Of a stretch of DNA of 64,000 nt, positions 42,640 through 53,194 are shown in pieces. Origin of the DNA: Micropterix aruncella (taxonomy: Eukaryota > Arthropoda > Insecta > Lepidoptera > Micropterigidae). The stretch's first letter is position 1. Each line of letters begins with the position of its first letter. Both the position numbers and the translations under genes were made by a program. The stretch is taken from assembly GCA_944548615.1 (NCBI GenBank), contig OX155972.1:2593625-2657624 (forward strand). The letters are read 5' to 3'. The notes under the pieces were generated by a model. It ran no database searches. It was not told the DNA's origin and saw only the letters and a program-made list of their open reading frames with translations.

Positions 42640-43350
42640 ATCTGTCAATAGTGTTTATAAAGATCTATAAGGCATATGTGAGAACTATTCTTGAGTATAG
42701 CATTCAGCTCTGGAATCCCTACTTATGGAAAGATGTAAATGTCCTAGAAAAGGTATAGCGAAGGGCAACAAAAATGCCAGTGGGGCTGAAGAATAGAAAT
42801 TACGGAGATCTGACTATTCTTAAACAAAGAAGACAAAGAGGGAACCTTATTGAGACTTCTCACAAATTATTACGTACCTGACCTGGAGAATATTTACAAA
42901 TTCAATGTCAACAAAAAATCTTTGAGCTCACAGCTAAAAACTCAACTGTGCAAAGTTCAAATATAATCCTCCTAAAAACGTTCTGGAAAATAGAGTGATG
43001 GACATGTGGAATAAACTACGATTTAAAGTGATTGGTGCAAGATCTGTCAATAAATTTAAAAACAGACTCGATTTAGGTACAAACAAGTCGGTTACCAAAC
43101 TTGTTACTATTGTTTAACCCGACTGATGTGACCCGTCCATCATTGGATGCAAGTCTACCTACGGCGGAATGTGAGCGTTCCAATATTGGATATAAAATCC
43201 AATATAAACTATCACACGTAGAAGTGACGGCTGAATTTTTACCCCGCGATAAGAGAGGTTAAACTTGTTAATATTGTTTATGACTAGCTTTACAAGAACT
43301 GATCTGGACATATTAACAAAGCTGCCTGTCCAGAATAAACAATAATATTA
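42640..43350 (+). mobile_element. CR1-like LINE, 3' fragment
   Basis: The plus-strand translation reads 'YKAYVRTILEYSIQLWNPYL', an RRATK motif and 'ENRVMDMWNKL', matching RT C-termini and the tail at 19758. The 3' UTR resumes at about 43260 after about 170 bp of unrelated sequence. Confidence 0.78.
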
Positions 43351-43389
43351 ATAATCACCTAATAGTTTAAGAAGAAAATGTAGACTTAC

Positions 43390-43553
43390 TTAAATGGCGG
43401 TATCTCAGGGATAACCATCTTCTTCCGCTCTTTATCCGGTTTCTTTTCCTTGGCTCCCTCGTCTGATGAAGAGGTAACATTGGGATCCCCTCCTAGTGGA
43501 GTCCTTATTGGTGTTGTTGAGTGCTTCACCGTGAATCGGCCCAACTGCAAAGG
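43390..43553 (-). CDS. Ano8: Anoctamin-8-like exon 10
   Basis: Acceptor ATTTATTACAG and strong donor GTAAGT. Enters in phase 0 after exon 9 and encodes 54 residues of cytosolic tail: 'PLQLGRFTVKHSTTPIRTPL', a Ser/Asp stretch and a Lys/Glu-rich stretch ending 'VIPEIPPF'. It leaves in phase 2 (AA of the next codon). Exon 11 must start in phase 0, so the next exon in the mRNA is probably not exon 11. Charged, low-complexity composition fits the long C-terminal tail of ANO8 proteins, but this segment is not strongly conserved. Confidence 0.85.
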
Positions 43554-43744
43554 CTGTAATAAATATTAATATTAATGGAAGTCGGAAGGATAGACAAGAA
43601 TGATTATGAGCGAATGAATGAATCAATGAAGTATTTATTGCAAATAGTATATGTATTTGGAAATGGATTTTAAATAAAGGAAAGGAAATTGAAATAGCTA
43701 CTTGGTTTCAACTTCAGCAATTAATTAGTGTTGATATATGATAT

Positions 43745-43860
43745 GCCGCGTGAGTTTTATTTAACCGGCATCCTTGAAAGGGGTGAATCAATAAGAGCAA
43801 ATAAGCAACTTTTGATATTTTTTTTGTGGAAAAATAAAAAAAACAGCATTGAGTTATCAT
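43745..43860 (+). repeat. MITE family A, fragment
   Basis: Shares GGCATCCTTGAAAGGGGTGA and GAGCAAATAAGCAACTTTTG with the full copy at 32018-32439. Only one end is present. Confidence 0.65.
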
Positions 43861-43909
43861 CATTCAATAATTTGACTCAACTTGCCACTGTTTAGTCCCC
43901 TATACAGAT

Positions 43910-44640
43910 ATTTATTATTATTATTATTATTTATTCCTTGGCGGCGATTGGTGAGGGGGTCGCCCTCGCAGCCAATACGCTGCTGTCGTTGCCGCTAGAT
44001 GTCTCGAGTATCCCTAGCCGATAATCGTTGATTCTTAAGGTCGTGTTTGATGGTATTTAGCCAGGTTTTCTTCGGTGCCGATCGCTGAATTCTCCATTCT
44101 GTCGGACGGTATCGCCTAAGAAGTTTATCGTTCGAGATTATCGTTCGAGATTATCGTTCAAGATTATCGTTCATTCGGCAAACATGGCCGAACCAGTTTG
44201 TCGACGTTTTTGTACTTCTTCTTCGATTGTTGTTACTAGATCGCATCTTTCTCTAATGGTCTCGTTTTGAATTCGGTCGCGGACTGAGACACCGAGAATC
44301 TGCCTCAAGCATCGCATTTGGAAGACTTCGAACTTTTTGAGGTCCGATTGTAGTAACGTCCACGTTTCCGATCCATAAAGAAGAATGGGAAGAACCAACG
44401 TTCGGTATAGTCGTACTTTGGTTTTGATGGTAATATTCGTTCGCTTCCATATGCACCACTTGAGTGAGGCGAATGTTGCTGTTGCCTGACCGATCCGGCT
44501 ATGGACATCGGCCATCGATGCCACTTTCTTTTCCGTAACCAACGATCCTAAATACTTGAATTGTGGGACCTGTTCGATTTGGGTTTCATCGAGGTAAACG
44601 CTGGCCTTCAAACCGTCCAGATATATTGATAGCATTACAC
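43910..44640 (-). mobile_element. LINE reverse transcriptase C-terminal fragment
   Basis: Minus-strand ORF 44716-44171 (its first about 30 codons are flank) reads 'QFKYLGSLVTEKK', 'RIGQATATFASLKWCIWKR', 'LVLPILLYGSETWTL' and 'CLRQILGVSVRDRIQNETI', the conserved end of many non-LTR RTs. It continues to lower coordinates and finishes at a TTA/ATT microsatellite near 43915. Confidence 0.85.
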
Positions 44641-44938
44641 ATAAAATTTCCTTTAAACACTCACTAACAAACAGTGAAAACAGCATAAAAATCCAAATTT
44701 TGTGAAAGCAGTACATTTTAGTTTCTATTTAAATGTAGATTTAAATTTAGTTTTTATTAGAATGTAGATATATGAGTAGAAACTTCTTAAAAACGTCACA
44801 AATTATTTCATTTTCCCTATATTATCAGAGCTTTTACGATTATTAAATTTTACCTTTGGCGGGAGGAGAAAAAATGGGACTAATTAGAAGCTAATTACTA
44901 AATTGACTAAATTATTAAAGGAATAAACAATGTCATAC

Positions 44939-45079
44939 CTCAAATGGTCGATTTTGTCCTAGTGTATTCTTCACCGCCTCTCTCCTCTTGTATTCAATCC
45001 TCGCCATGTGTTCTGCCAACCATTCTGGAACAGCCGGTATCAGAACATGGAGCAGGACGACCGCTAATAAGACGGCGTG
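44939..45079 (-). CDS. Ano8: Anoctamin-8-like exon 9 (last transmembrane segment)
   Basis: 47 codons, phase 0 to phase 0, acceptor ATTGTTCCAG, donor GTATGA. It encodes a hydrophobic helix 'HAVLLAVVLLHVLIPAVPEW', followed by 'HMARIEYKRREAV'. Vertebrate ANO8 has the same arrangement: a last membrane helix ending in I-P-D-I-P-x-W, then 'EMAKLEYQRREAF'. This is the strongest evidence in the C-terminal part that the gene is anoctamin-8 rather than another TMEM16. The following basic residues start the cytosolic tail. Confidence 0.92.
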
Positions 45080-45174
45080 CTGGAACAATAAGTAATAATG
45101 GTATTCTCAACCATGACAGAATTGTAAAAAATAATAATAAATGGGATTCACAAAACTGGAATCGAACCCATATA

Positions 45175-45610
45175 CCTGGATGGAGAGCTATCCATCCGAG
45201 ACCGCAAGAAAAATGATTCATCTTAAAGGCCGAATCAACCTCCAGAATTCAATCTGAAGCTTTCTCGATTAATGATAATTGTTTTGGAGTGGCATGTTTA
45301 TTGCCTTTTAAGCCGTCCCGCACAAACTGTATTGGGGATTAGGAGGGTACTATGAAACCCTTGTTGGCACGAGGCACTGAGAGGCAAATTACCTTGACAA
45401 TGACAGCAAAGACTTTGTCGTTGCGGTGGGTGTACCTACCCTGATCTGAGGCTGATTTTCAGCTAGCTAAAATATGTCTAGCTGTGCTGTGCTATGAGTA
45501 TTATTGCAGAGGAGACATGAGCTGCCCTGTGAATAACTCCAGCGAGCAAGATTGCTGGGCTGTGGAAGCGTATGATGAAAGGCATTTAAATAAAATTTTA
45601 GATATATCTT
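45175..45610 (-). mobile_element. RLE-type LINE fragment (minus)
   Basis: Matches the LINE at 59.0-60.1 kb (CCGCACAAACTGTATTGGGG, CCCTTGTTGGCACGAG, AATCAACCTCCAGA). It is more decayed, with frameshifts. Confidence 0.8.
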
Positions 45611-45911
45611 TCGAATTTCATAGATATTATCTTTCGAAAACTATAGTTTTCCTGAAGCAAATAGTAAGAGAAATCTATCAGTATCTAGATAGACTATCTT
45701 CAAATAAATTTTCATCAAAATATTTACAGCCATTACAGGGACAAAAAATATTTTTGTTTTAGCTTCTATGGCAGCTACCCTATTTTGTAGCTAAAACTTT
45801 ACATATTACTCAGTATATGGGTTGAAAAAAATTGACATAGTAATATGGCATTAACGATGAGCGATAGTGAATGGCCAGCAATGCAATTTGACATTTAGTA
45901 TAGACACTCAC

Positions 45912-46019
45912 CTCGACACAGATCAGCGTAAGGAGGTCTAAACTCTTGATCTTCGTTGACAGAGCTACCCTGAAGCAGTTGACCATCAGTGCTGCCAGAG
46001 CCACGCACTCCATCACGGT
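45912..46019 (-). CDS. Ano8: Anoctamin-8-like exon 8
   Basis: 36 codons, phase 0 on both sides, acceptor GTACTTTTCAG, donor GTGAGT. It encodes 'TVMECVALAALMVNCFRVAL', a membrane helix aligning with 'KVMEAMGVLAIVVNC' of ANO8, then a short loop ending 'LLTLICVE' that joins to exon 9's His. The loop is shorter than in vertebrate ANO8, which has an extra L-F-P-W stretch here. Confidence 0.92.
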
Positions 46020-46265
46020 CTGAAAAGTACAATCATTCAGGTATTCAGACTTGAGCTACTACTAAGACTCGAATCACCAAGGCATCCACGGAAACCTGGA
46101 TGAATTAGAGAGCAGATGTTCTTGGATTGGAACTTGGAATGTTCGATCCCTGATATGTGATCCCTGATAATTTATCAGGGATTAAACAATCCAAGTTTGC
46201 ATCGGTAACTGCCTTTCCACCAAAAGACTTGCTACTAAGTACCACAAGGCTCAGAAAAGTATCGG

Positions 46266-46995
46266 CTGAATCTTATTAGGAACTCATGCGATTGCAGTAG
46301 GTTTTAATGGAATCAACAAAAGGAATTTTCGAATTTAGAACAAATATTCACATAGCGCACTTTGTCGTCATTGGCGGACAACCTCTTTGTCTTACATGAA
46401 CTCCTAATAGAATCAATACGTCGGATATGTAGTTTTCAACCACATTGACTAGGAGTAGGTTTTTGATATATGTAGTTAGTTTGTTTGTTTCTACTTTTTA
46501 TTGTGAAATTTCAAAATGGGCAGATTTGTTATCATACGACAATCTCACAACCAACCCTACTATAAAGTTTTTATATGTAGATATGTGTGCATGTAATATA
46601 TACTTATGTGTCTCGTTATTGCATAAGATCGACAGTTTTAAAATGCAATTCCGTTAACTTTATCCCAACCTAAAATGGTGACCTAGCCGGGAATCGAACC
46701 CGGAACCTTAAGATAAAAGATCAGGCGATTTAACCGCTATGCCACCGAAGCGTGTCGATTTTTCAAATCAAATCAAATGAAGTTTATACTTAATCGCTTA
46801 GGCATTAAATACACAATACTTTGAATACATATTATAAAATGCGGTTAAAAACTGCCTCTCTGAGGTATAGATTCCATTAGGAGTCCATGTGACGCAAGGA
46901 AGTTGTCCGCCAAAGTCAAATATTTGTTCCAAATTCAAAATTCCTCTCGTCTGTGGTGATCGAAACCTCCTGTAATCGCGTGCGCTCCTGATAGG
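46266..46995. repeat. Inverted pair of LINE-like fragments around SINE
   Basis: 46266-46420 and 46850-46995 are imperfect inverted copies (GGCTGAATC..AT.AGGA.C, ATTGGCGGACAAC, GAACTCCTAATAGAATC). The SINE sits between. The family is unidentified. Confidence 0.6.
46455..46757 (-). mobile_element. tRNA-derived SINE, full copy
   Basis: On the minus strand the head has A-box-like GGTGGCATAGCGGTTAAATC and B-box GGTTCGATTCCC. The body includes AAAGTTAACGGAATTGCATT and GTAGGGTTGGTTGTGAGATT, and the tail is AAACAAACAAACT. Same family as the split copy at 26.1-32.5 kb. Confidence 0.85.
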
Positions 46996-46999
46996 ATTC

Positions 47000-47454
47000 A
47001 GCCAAGTCTCCTCGTCTTCTGGATGCGATTATCGGTGTGGAAGAAATCCTGGTAAGTTAACAAAGTAGGGATTAAATGGCGACTGCCAGGAACTCCTCGG
47101 GGAGTCGATGACTCGCAGTCTTCGTAAAAACCATCTTGGGAAGTAGCAGCTGGCTTCTCAATATCGGCTAGAAAATGGGATGCTCATTAAAGAGTAAGAT
47201 CCTCGGTTCCAGACTGACCATGGAACAGTGCAGTAGAGGCTACGGTCGTGGAGCTCCATCACCGGTGTGGAAGGCAAAGTTAAAACTATATATTTTAATC
47301 ACAGGCTGCAAACATCCGAATTCAAACATTCCAGATCAGGAAAGTGAAAATCACAACCGTGTATCGGTAGAGATAAAAATTTAAATGCAGCAGTATATTG
47401 CACTGTCTAGTTTAGGTTATGGTGTGCTTAAAAAGAATAAATGAGGACTTATAC
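47000..47454. other. Intronic sequence, nothing recognised
   Basis: A 69-codon plus frame near 47175 has no recognisable domain. No repeat ends were identified. Confidence 0.4.
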
Positions 47455-47530
47455 CTGCCAACCACCTATGGAGTTGACCCGTTCGCCGAATGGTCGTTTA
47501 ACAACATGGCATAATTTGAAGGCATCAGTC
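47455..47530 (-). CDS. Ano8: Anoctamin-8-like exon 7
   Basis: 76 nt, acceptor GTTTTTGCAG, donor GTATAA. It completes the Arg codon begun in exon 6, then reads 'TDAFKLCHVVKRPFGERVNS' and 'IGGWQ'. Vertebrate ANO8 has 'SDAFKLCTGLQRPFGQRVESIGQWQ' at this place, an almost residue-for-residue match. This cytosolic loop links two membrane helices of the TMEM16 core. Confidence 0.96.
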
Positions 47531-47682
47531 CTGCAAAAACGACAATGATTCATAAATAAGCAAGGATTTTTCCAATAAGTTATCATTTTAAAATTTGCAT
47601 CATTTTTGAACTGTCAAACAAACATTAATCTGTAACGGGGATGTGAGCGCAAACTTATTGTAGGTAGCGCCATTGATTATAT

Positions 47683-48441
47683 AGGGTATTAGATTGCTCC
47701 ATGCCGTACTACGATTTGGCAGCTAGGATTTTACTACGAAACACACAAGGAAGAAGGCACTAATAGTTCCAAACATTGATAATCTCCTCTTACGTCAGAA
47801 TGGTGGTGTTCATAATATGGCAGTATGGCGGCGCACTATACATCTCGAAATAAAATAATAATATAATAAAAAACGATTTTTTTAATCTCAGCTCTTATTA
47901 TTTACATAAAGATGTCAATTTTTAATTTTGGTATACAGGTCTTAATACGTAATAATTATGCATTTCAAGGTTCAGATAGAGTAATAGATGTTCTATCTCC
48001 CAGTATTATTTATGTGATGTAGTCAGCCTATATGAAAATGCGATAGATGGCAGTAATTATTGAATATTATTATTGTTATCATTAGTTAAATTATTGGGAT
48101 TTCATGATCAGTTAGTCCTTTATAAAAAAAAACATTTATTATCAAAGTTATTATAGATATTATTTATTGGTGATGTAGTTAGTTAGTTAGTTAGTTTTCC
48201 TGGGCTTTTTCCCGCACTTGGCCTCTTGATTGGGCCGTTGTGCGTGGCTCATGTTTATATTTAAGTTACTCCAGCCAACCCAGGCTGTCTCAGAAGGTTA
48301 GCAGCCTAATGGTGATGTAATCAACCAATATAAAAAATGCAATAGATGGCACTAATAAATTAGTTTCACCGGACAATGCTATCAGCGCCACCTGCATGTC
48401 GCTGCAAAACTGTAGTACAGCGTTGAGCAATATAATACGTT
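47683..48441. mobile_element. Repeat family Y element with inverted ends
   Basis: Ends GGGTATTAGATTGCTC..GTACTACGATTTGGCAGC and the inverted CTGCAAAACTGTAGTACAGC..GAGCAATATAATAC. No transposase. A partial copy lies at 37305-37640. Confidence 0.6.
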
Positions 48442-48589
48442 AAATAATCAACGAATATAAATATCAAAAATCTAACCAATCCTAAAAAACGATCTGTCAG
48501 TCACATCTGTGAAGTCTGTCAGTCACATCTGACAGTCAGATTTGTCAGATCAGATCTGTGAAGTCACAACCGACACTCAGCGAAACGTG

Positions 48590-48631
48590 TACCGGCGCCT
48601 GTATAAACTGTCAGTTTTACAGGCGCCGGTA
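48590..48631. other. Perfect 14-bp hairpin in intron 6
   Basis: TACCGGCGCCTGTA and its exact complement are separated by 14 nt. The stem is GC-rich in AT-rich intron, 85 nt downstream of exon 6's donor, next to CTGTCAGTCACATCTG repeats (48495-48560). Could be a transposon end pair or an RNA structure. Confidence 0.6.
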
Positions 48632-48715
48632 GTTTTTAAAAATACAAATTAGGTTTTTAGTCTGACCTATAATGCTTAAAAAGCGATAAAAGAAAAAACT
48701 TAAAAAATACATTAC

Positions 48716-48837
48716 CTAATTTCTATAATATTGTTGATGAGAGCACAGGCAGCTGCTGGTGGACAAGCCCACGAGAAAAGCAAGACGTGACACAGTTGTG
48801 TCATCAGCTCACTATACTCTTGAAACGTGCCGGGGTA
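48716..48837 (-). CDS. Ano8: Anoctamin-8-like exon 6 (Ca-site helix)
   Basis: 122 nt, acceptor GTTTTTTTTTCAG, donor GTAATG. It reads 'YPGTFQEYSELMTQLCHVLL', then 'FSWACPPAAACALINNIIEI', a membrane helix ending in the TMEM16 signature NNIIEI(R). The acidic pair in QEYSE aligns with the E-x-x-E pair (E702/E705 in TMEM16A) that binds calcium; both residues are acidic here, so calcium binding may be retained. The exon leaves in phase 2, completed by exon 7. Confidence 0.96.
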
Positions 48838-49735
48838 CTGAAAAAAAAACAAATATTTCTTTTAAAAAATTTGGTTGTAGATTTGTTTTCTTTATTTAGA
48901 GCAGAATGAAACCAATTAGTTGTAAGATTTGGCAATAGTACAGCATGGATGTGGTAAAATGTAACATAATTTATTTTGGTGTTAATACAGGTCTATTTCC
49001 TGATTTAGGAAAGTTCTAGAGAAACTTTTAATGACTTTGAGGAACATTCATGTCAAATTTGAAGAAAATTGAAACACGTATTTGGTTGACTGTGCAACAA
49101 ACAATTTTGCAAACAAACAGACGAAATGCCGAGCGGTCGAGTTAAAACAGGACTTTGCTTTGCTCAGTCAATTATAAATATTTGTAGTATAAATCACTGC
49201 GAAGGAGAAAACGCTAAACACATCTTCCTTCAGGAATTCCTGTACTTAACTACAGAGTAAAAGCTTACAGCGACTGGATTGTATTTAATTATTTCATTGA
49301 CGAGAGAGGTAGCAAGTTCATAACATCAATCAATCAATCATTGTTCATTATCTTAAAAAGTCTTGCAGACATTATTTTAAAGCATAAATTATGTTAGGTA
49401 CCAACTATTTTAATTATTTTAACGATAATCCATGTGAGTAAAATAGTACATCCAATGGAATACTGTCGATAATATTAAAAATGACTTCGAGTCTCAACCA
49501 GATTTTTCAATTATTTACATTTTTATTCAAACAAACTGTATGTCACGAAACTCGAATACAGTAAAGAATACCAAAAACGAAAATATTAAAAAGAACAATG
49601 TTATTACATGTCATATATGTTATATGTTATTATACGTTATTATTGTTATAACATATTATATGAATTCGTTACAATGATCATAAATATGAGAATTTTTAAA
49701 AATTACAGAAAATGTAGTGTTAAAATAGCTCGTTA
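48838..49735. other. Intronic sequence, nothing recognised
   Basis: AT-rich with no supported ORF. TCAATCAATCAATCA near 49328 is a short microsatellite. Confidence 0.45.
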
Positions 49736-49739
49736 TGGC

Positions 49740-49805
49740 ATTCTATGGGGGAGGCTTATGTCCAACAGTGGACAACTACCGGCTGATGATGATAATGATA
49801 ATGAC
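49740..49805 (+). mobile_element. LINE 3' tail with TGATGA microsatellite
   Basis: GGGGGAGGCTTATGTCCAAC followed by AGTGGACAACTACCGGCTGA and TGATGATAATGATAATGA. This is a 3' terminus I associate with common lepidopteran LINEs; the coding part is missing. Confidence 0.7.
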
Positions 49806-49883
49806 ATAAAACTGAAAAGTAAAAATAATGACATAAAACTGACGTACCATATATCTAAAACCATTACAATATTAAAAAATTAC

Positions 49884-50029
49884 TTCATAAAGCTGCGACT
49901 CCACCTCCGCTTGTCCCATACTACGATTGACCGTGGGCTCGTTGGCATTTTGATTATTTGCGGAGCTTAAAATACCATCCGCAGAGGGTTCCGTACCATT
50001 CGGAAGATGGTCATCTTCTTTCTTCTCAA
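49884..50029 (-). CDS. Ano8: Anoctamin-8-like exon 5
   Basis: 146 nt, acceptor TTTCCTTTTAAG, donor GTAATT. It completes a Val codon from exon 4 and encodes a hydrophilic loop ('EKKEDDHLPNGTEPSADGIL', then Asn-rich) ending 'MGQAEVESQLYE'. Vertebrate ANO8 has a very long acidic loop at this place that also ends in 'QAELES'. The insect loop is far shorter, and only its end is conserved. Confidence 0.92.
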
Positions 50030-50334
50030 CTTAAAAGGAAAATAATAATAGGTTACACATATATTTTTAACATAAGTTTACCCAAGTTTAAAATACCAAA
50101 CCCCAGTAATCATCTAGGTCAGCCTAAGATGATGCTTCGGAGTGATCATATGGGAATTTCCTGATGAGCTACAAACTGTTGATAGTACGAGAAAGTGACG
50201 GGTGCGTTGGTAGCATCGTTGATTGATTGAGTAAAATAGCAGCAGAGTAAATAACACAAATCAATTGATTGAGTTATATAGCATGATAAATAGCGATATT
50301 TTAAATATGAAGAAACAATGGCTTCTAATGGTTT

Positions 50335-50690
50335 CCTAAAGCATAGGCCTGATGGCCCGCTTGTTTCTTAGGTCGAGCCAGATCATGGTTCAGCACCCAT
50401 CCGGTAGCCTCCTCGAGCAGGGACTTCACCGCTTCATAAGGGAGAGGACCGCGCCAGCGACCTCGAACTTGTAACCAATCGAGAGACCGGAGTAATCTGG
50501 TCGCAATTGGAAGTAAGGGTAACCCACCTAGTTATCTTGCGGTTAAGGCGTTGGCCTCTTACAGGCATATGGCAGAGCTTGAAGATGGACTGTTTTTGTC
50601 CAAATCTTCTGCGTTCACCTCACGGGGGATAGAACGACTAATCGTTAAAACTTCCTGAGGTGACGGGTTCGCCCGTTGTAGTTGACAACT
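50335..50690 (+). repeat. Dispersed repeat family X, plus copy, internally shortened
   Basis: Has CACCCATCCGGTAGCCTCCT, GGGAGAGGACCGCGCCAGCG, CGAGAGACCGGAGTAATCTGG and GGTGACGGGTTCGCCCGTTG. It lacks the middle block seen in longer copies. Confidence 0.78.
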
Positions 50691-50808
50691 CTATTTGCAC
50701 TAACACCCCCTACAAATAATTTTTCGAGGGTTGAAAACATGCCGTTGTGAGTTTCATTCCCATGGCAAGCTGTCTAAGGGTTAAAGGTTTGATTGATAGA
50801 ATACTTAC

Positions 50809-50941
50809 CTCTCGATGGTGTGAGTGCGCCGAAAGCCTCTAAACTAAGCTTGGCGTACTTCAGCTGCTCCCGAAAGTAAGGCAATGCTGATTCCTTTAAG
50901 TTTCCAAGAATTTGTCTGGTGATCAGCAGTGCGGCTAATTG
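50809..50941 (-). CDS. Ano8: Anoctamin-8-like exon 4
   Basis: 133 nt, acceptor TTTTTTTCATCCAG, donor GTAAGT. It reads 'QLAALLITRQILGNLKESAL', then 'PYFREQLKYAKLSLEAFG'. Vertebrate ANO8 has 'MLATLLITRQLLQNVREVLQP' in the same order. The segment is an amphipathic helix between two membrane helices, followed by the variable loop. Leaves in phase 1. Confidence 0.95.
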
Positions 50942-51201
50942 CTGGATGAAAAAAATAAACACCGTTAAGAAATATACCATTGCTTGTAATTTCCTTTCTT
51001 ATCATTATTGAAACTTTCGTCTTTATTAAAGTAAGAGGATCTTCTTATTTCAATGGTGTAAGTGATAATAAAGTATACAGTAAATATCATCAGTGTAAAA
51101 AGTCTTCCATGGTCTTCTTTGCAGTAAATCATCAACGTAGATAATGAACCAGCTTATACATCGATTATAACTCTGAATAACCTCACTCACAGTGTATTAT
51201 A

Positions 51202-51415
51202 CAGAGTGTTTTAATTAACCGGCACCCTTGAAGTAGGTGAATCAGTATGAGCAAAAAAGCAACTTTTTATAAAGAAATGAAATTATTTTGAATAAATGTT
51301 TGAGAAGCATTGAGTGCTCTGCGCCATCTATCGATAGATAAAATATTGCAAAAAAGCAATATATGCAATATTTTACCTACCGCTAGATGGCGCAGAGCGC
51401 TCAAAGCTTTTTTAC
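51202..51415 (+). repeat. MITE family A, 3'-truncated copy
   Basis: Starts CAGAGTGTTTTAATTAACCG after TATA and includes the central inverted blocks (TGCGCCATCTATCGATAGAT and CTACCGCTAGATGGCGCA). The right end is missing and LINE sequence follows. Confidence 0.75.
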
Positions 51416-51424
51416 ACTTCTTTT

Positions 51425-52440
51425 TGGAAAATGTCCATACTTTAAGAAGGATATCGATCTTCTTGAGATCCAGCGAAAAGCGACTAAATTGGCTTTTAAC
51501 TTGGCGCATCTAACATACGAGTAAAAATTGGCGGCTCTTGGTTTGACCACTCTTAACCCCTCAAGCCCCGATTGGCCGATATCAGCCACAAACTGATTCA
51601 GCGTGACGAGTCCGTTTTAATTCTATTTAAATTTAATTTGCTTTATTTTATTATGTTTTATTATGTTAATATGTTTCATTGTAACTATGGGTACAGTGGT
51701 TTGGCAGTCATTAATGTTTTTGGTGTGACAATGTCATAATTCAATTTTTTTACTAATTTTTACTAAAATTATTTGGGACATCAACTTGTCAATCGGCTGA
51801 GGGGCCGAGGCCTGAAGGGTTAAGCAACGCAGGATCGGGGTGACTTAATCGAGACATATAAGATCCTGACTTGCATCGTATGATGTTCCTGGGTTGCAGA
51901 CTATCTACACACACCATGAACACCTATACACATCTGCGTGGGCATCGTCTGAATATCCAGCTTGAATCATTCCATTCAAATCCCAAGAAACATTTCCTCA
52001 ACGGAATACTCTCCCAAGTGAAGTGATCAGTGCCAAAAGTGTCAATGACTTTAAAAATAAATTAATAGTTTAAAAAAAAACACTAAAAACACGCTTTTGG
52101 GCTATGATACGATATTCACATACACACGGCTATGATACGATATTCCATCATGGAATGCCAGTGCCTATCTTCCGGCTTCATCATCAGACCTTGAAACCTT
52201 ATCGGAGTCAAAGTTCATTCCAAGACTTTTTTAACAAGTCCAAACACAGCTATGATACGATGTTCCATCATGAAGTTCCAGTTCATATCTTTCGACTCAA
52301 TCATCAGATCAGTTCGACAGTACCTATTATTGTATTGTCATCAGAACTACATACAGCTGCCAATTTTCATGACGCTACGCTACGATCCTTGGAAGATGGT
52401 TAAATTAGTTACCTTAGATTCCATTACATAGTTACATACA
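51425..52440 (+). mobile_element. CR1-like LINE 3' fragment with piggyBac-type MITE
   Basis: The plus-strand text 'FKKDIDLLEIQRKATKLAFN' precedes the MITE. The C-terminus resumes after 51823 and ends 'SAKSVNDFKNKLIV' near 52070. A 3' UTR (52082-52440) is shared, inverted, with 18770-19757. Confidence 0.78.
51557..51819. mobile_element. piggyBac-type MITE B, TTAA-flanked
   Basis: CCCCTCAAGCCCCGATTGGC ... CCGAGGCCTGAAGGG with TTAA on both sides (51553-51556 and 51820-51823). Interrupts the LINE. The same family is at 63446-63678. Confidence 0.85.
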
Positions 52441-52465
52441 GGTCGACCTAATAAAAGCTTGTTAA

Positions 52466-52771
52466 CCCTTGGAGTAAATGGGTATTTTCATGGATGCATC
52501 TGTCTCTTTTGCAGGATTTTCGGCGACATCGACCTTAAAGTACTATAACTACGAAACTACTACACCAATCATAAAAAGAACAACTGCACAATGATTGCAT
52601 TGAAATTTCGAATATAGAATATTGAAATATCATTTTGTAAAACAATTAGATAATTATGAATAAATATGAGAACGTCAAAGAAGTGAAAAAAACGCGTAAC
52701 CAGATCTGGTCGTATCATACTCAACGGATAATTGTTTCAGAACCAGATTTGGTCGTATCATACTCAAGGGG
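52466..52771. mobile_element. piggyBac-type MITE C, TTAA-flanked
   Basis: CCCTTGGAGTA ... TACTCAAGGGG flanked by TTAA (52462-52465 and 52772-52775). Inside, GGTCGTATCATACTCAA is repeated (52705 and 52751), which looks like a subterminal repeat. Confidence 0.8.
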
Positions 52772-52779
52772 TTAATAAA

Positions 52780-53189
52780 CTGGACTTTTTCCATAAAAAC
52801 TCTAATGCAAGCACGGACTCAGGCTTATCAGCCTAAACTGCCTGCCTGTTAAATATATAATAATAATAATATTAAATGTAATTTTTCAAATATTTTAAAC
52901 CAAAACATTCAAAAATGTTAGGTTTTTCGTTTTTTAAATTGTTATCAAAAGTTGCTTATTTCCTCGTACTGATTCCCTCACTTCAAAGATGTCGGTTAAT
53001 TAAAACTCAGTCTGTATGTGAACCGTCAATGGACGTCGATGGGGTAATGACCTGTCTTTTGACCCCACAAGGTGTGTGTCGATGTCATAATCTCGAACTA
53101 TGCCATCTGAAGCCGACCTTCTGTAAAGTTTTCAACCATGTGCTACAAGAGATTCCACCCACATCATCACGAAGACACTTTTCAGAAGT
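52780..53189. other. Intron with MITE family A end fragment
   Basis: 52945-53017 matches the right end of family A (AAAAGTTGCTTATTTCCTCG, AATTAAAACTCAGTCTGTA). The rest holds nothing recognised; the 93-codon plus frame at 52915 is not convincing. Confidence 0.5.
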
Positions 53190-53194
53190 ATTAT

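Noticed and set aside
46674..46757. Possible tRNA gene (minus)
   Set aside because: A and B boxes are present, but acceptor and anticodon stems do not pair properly and a SINE body follows.
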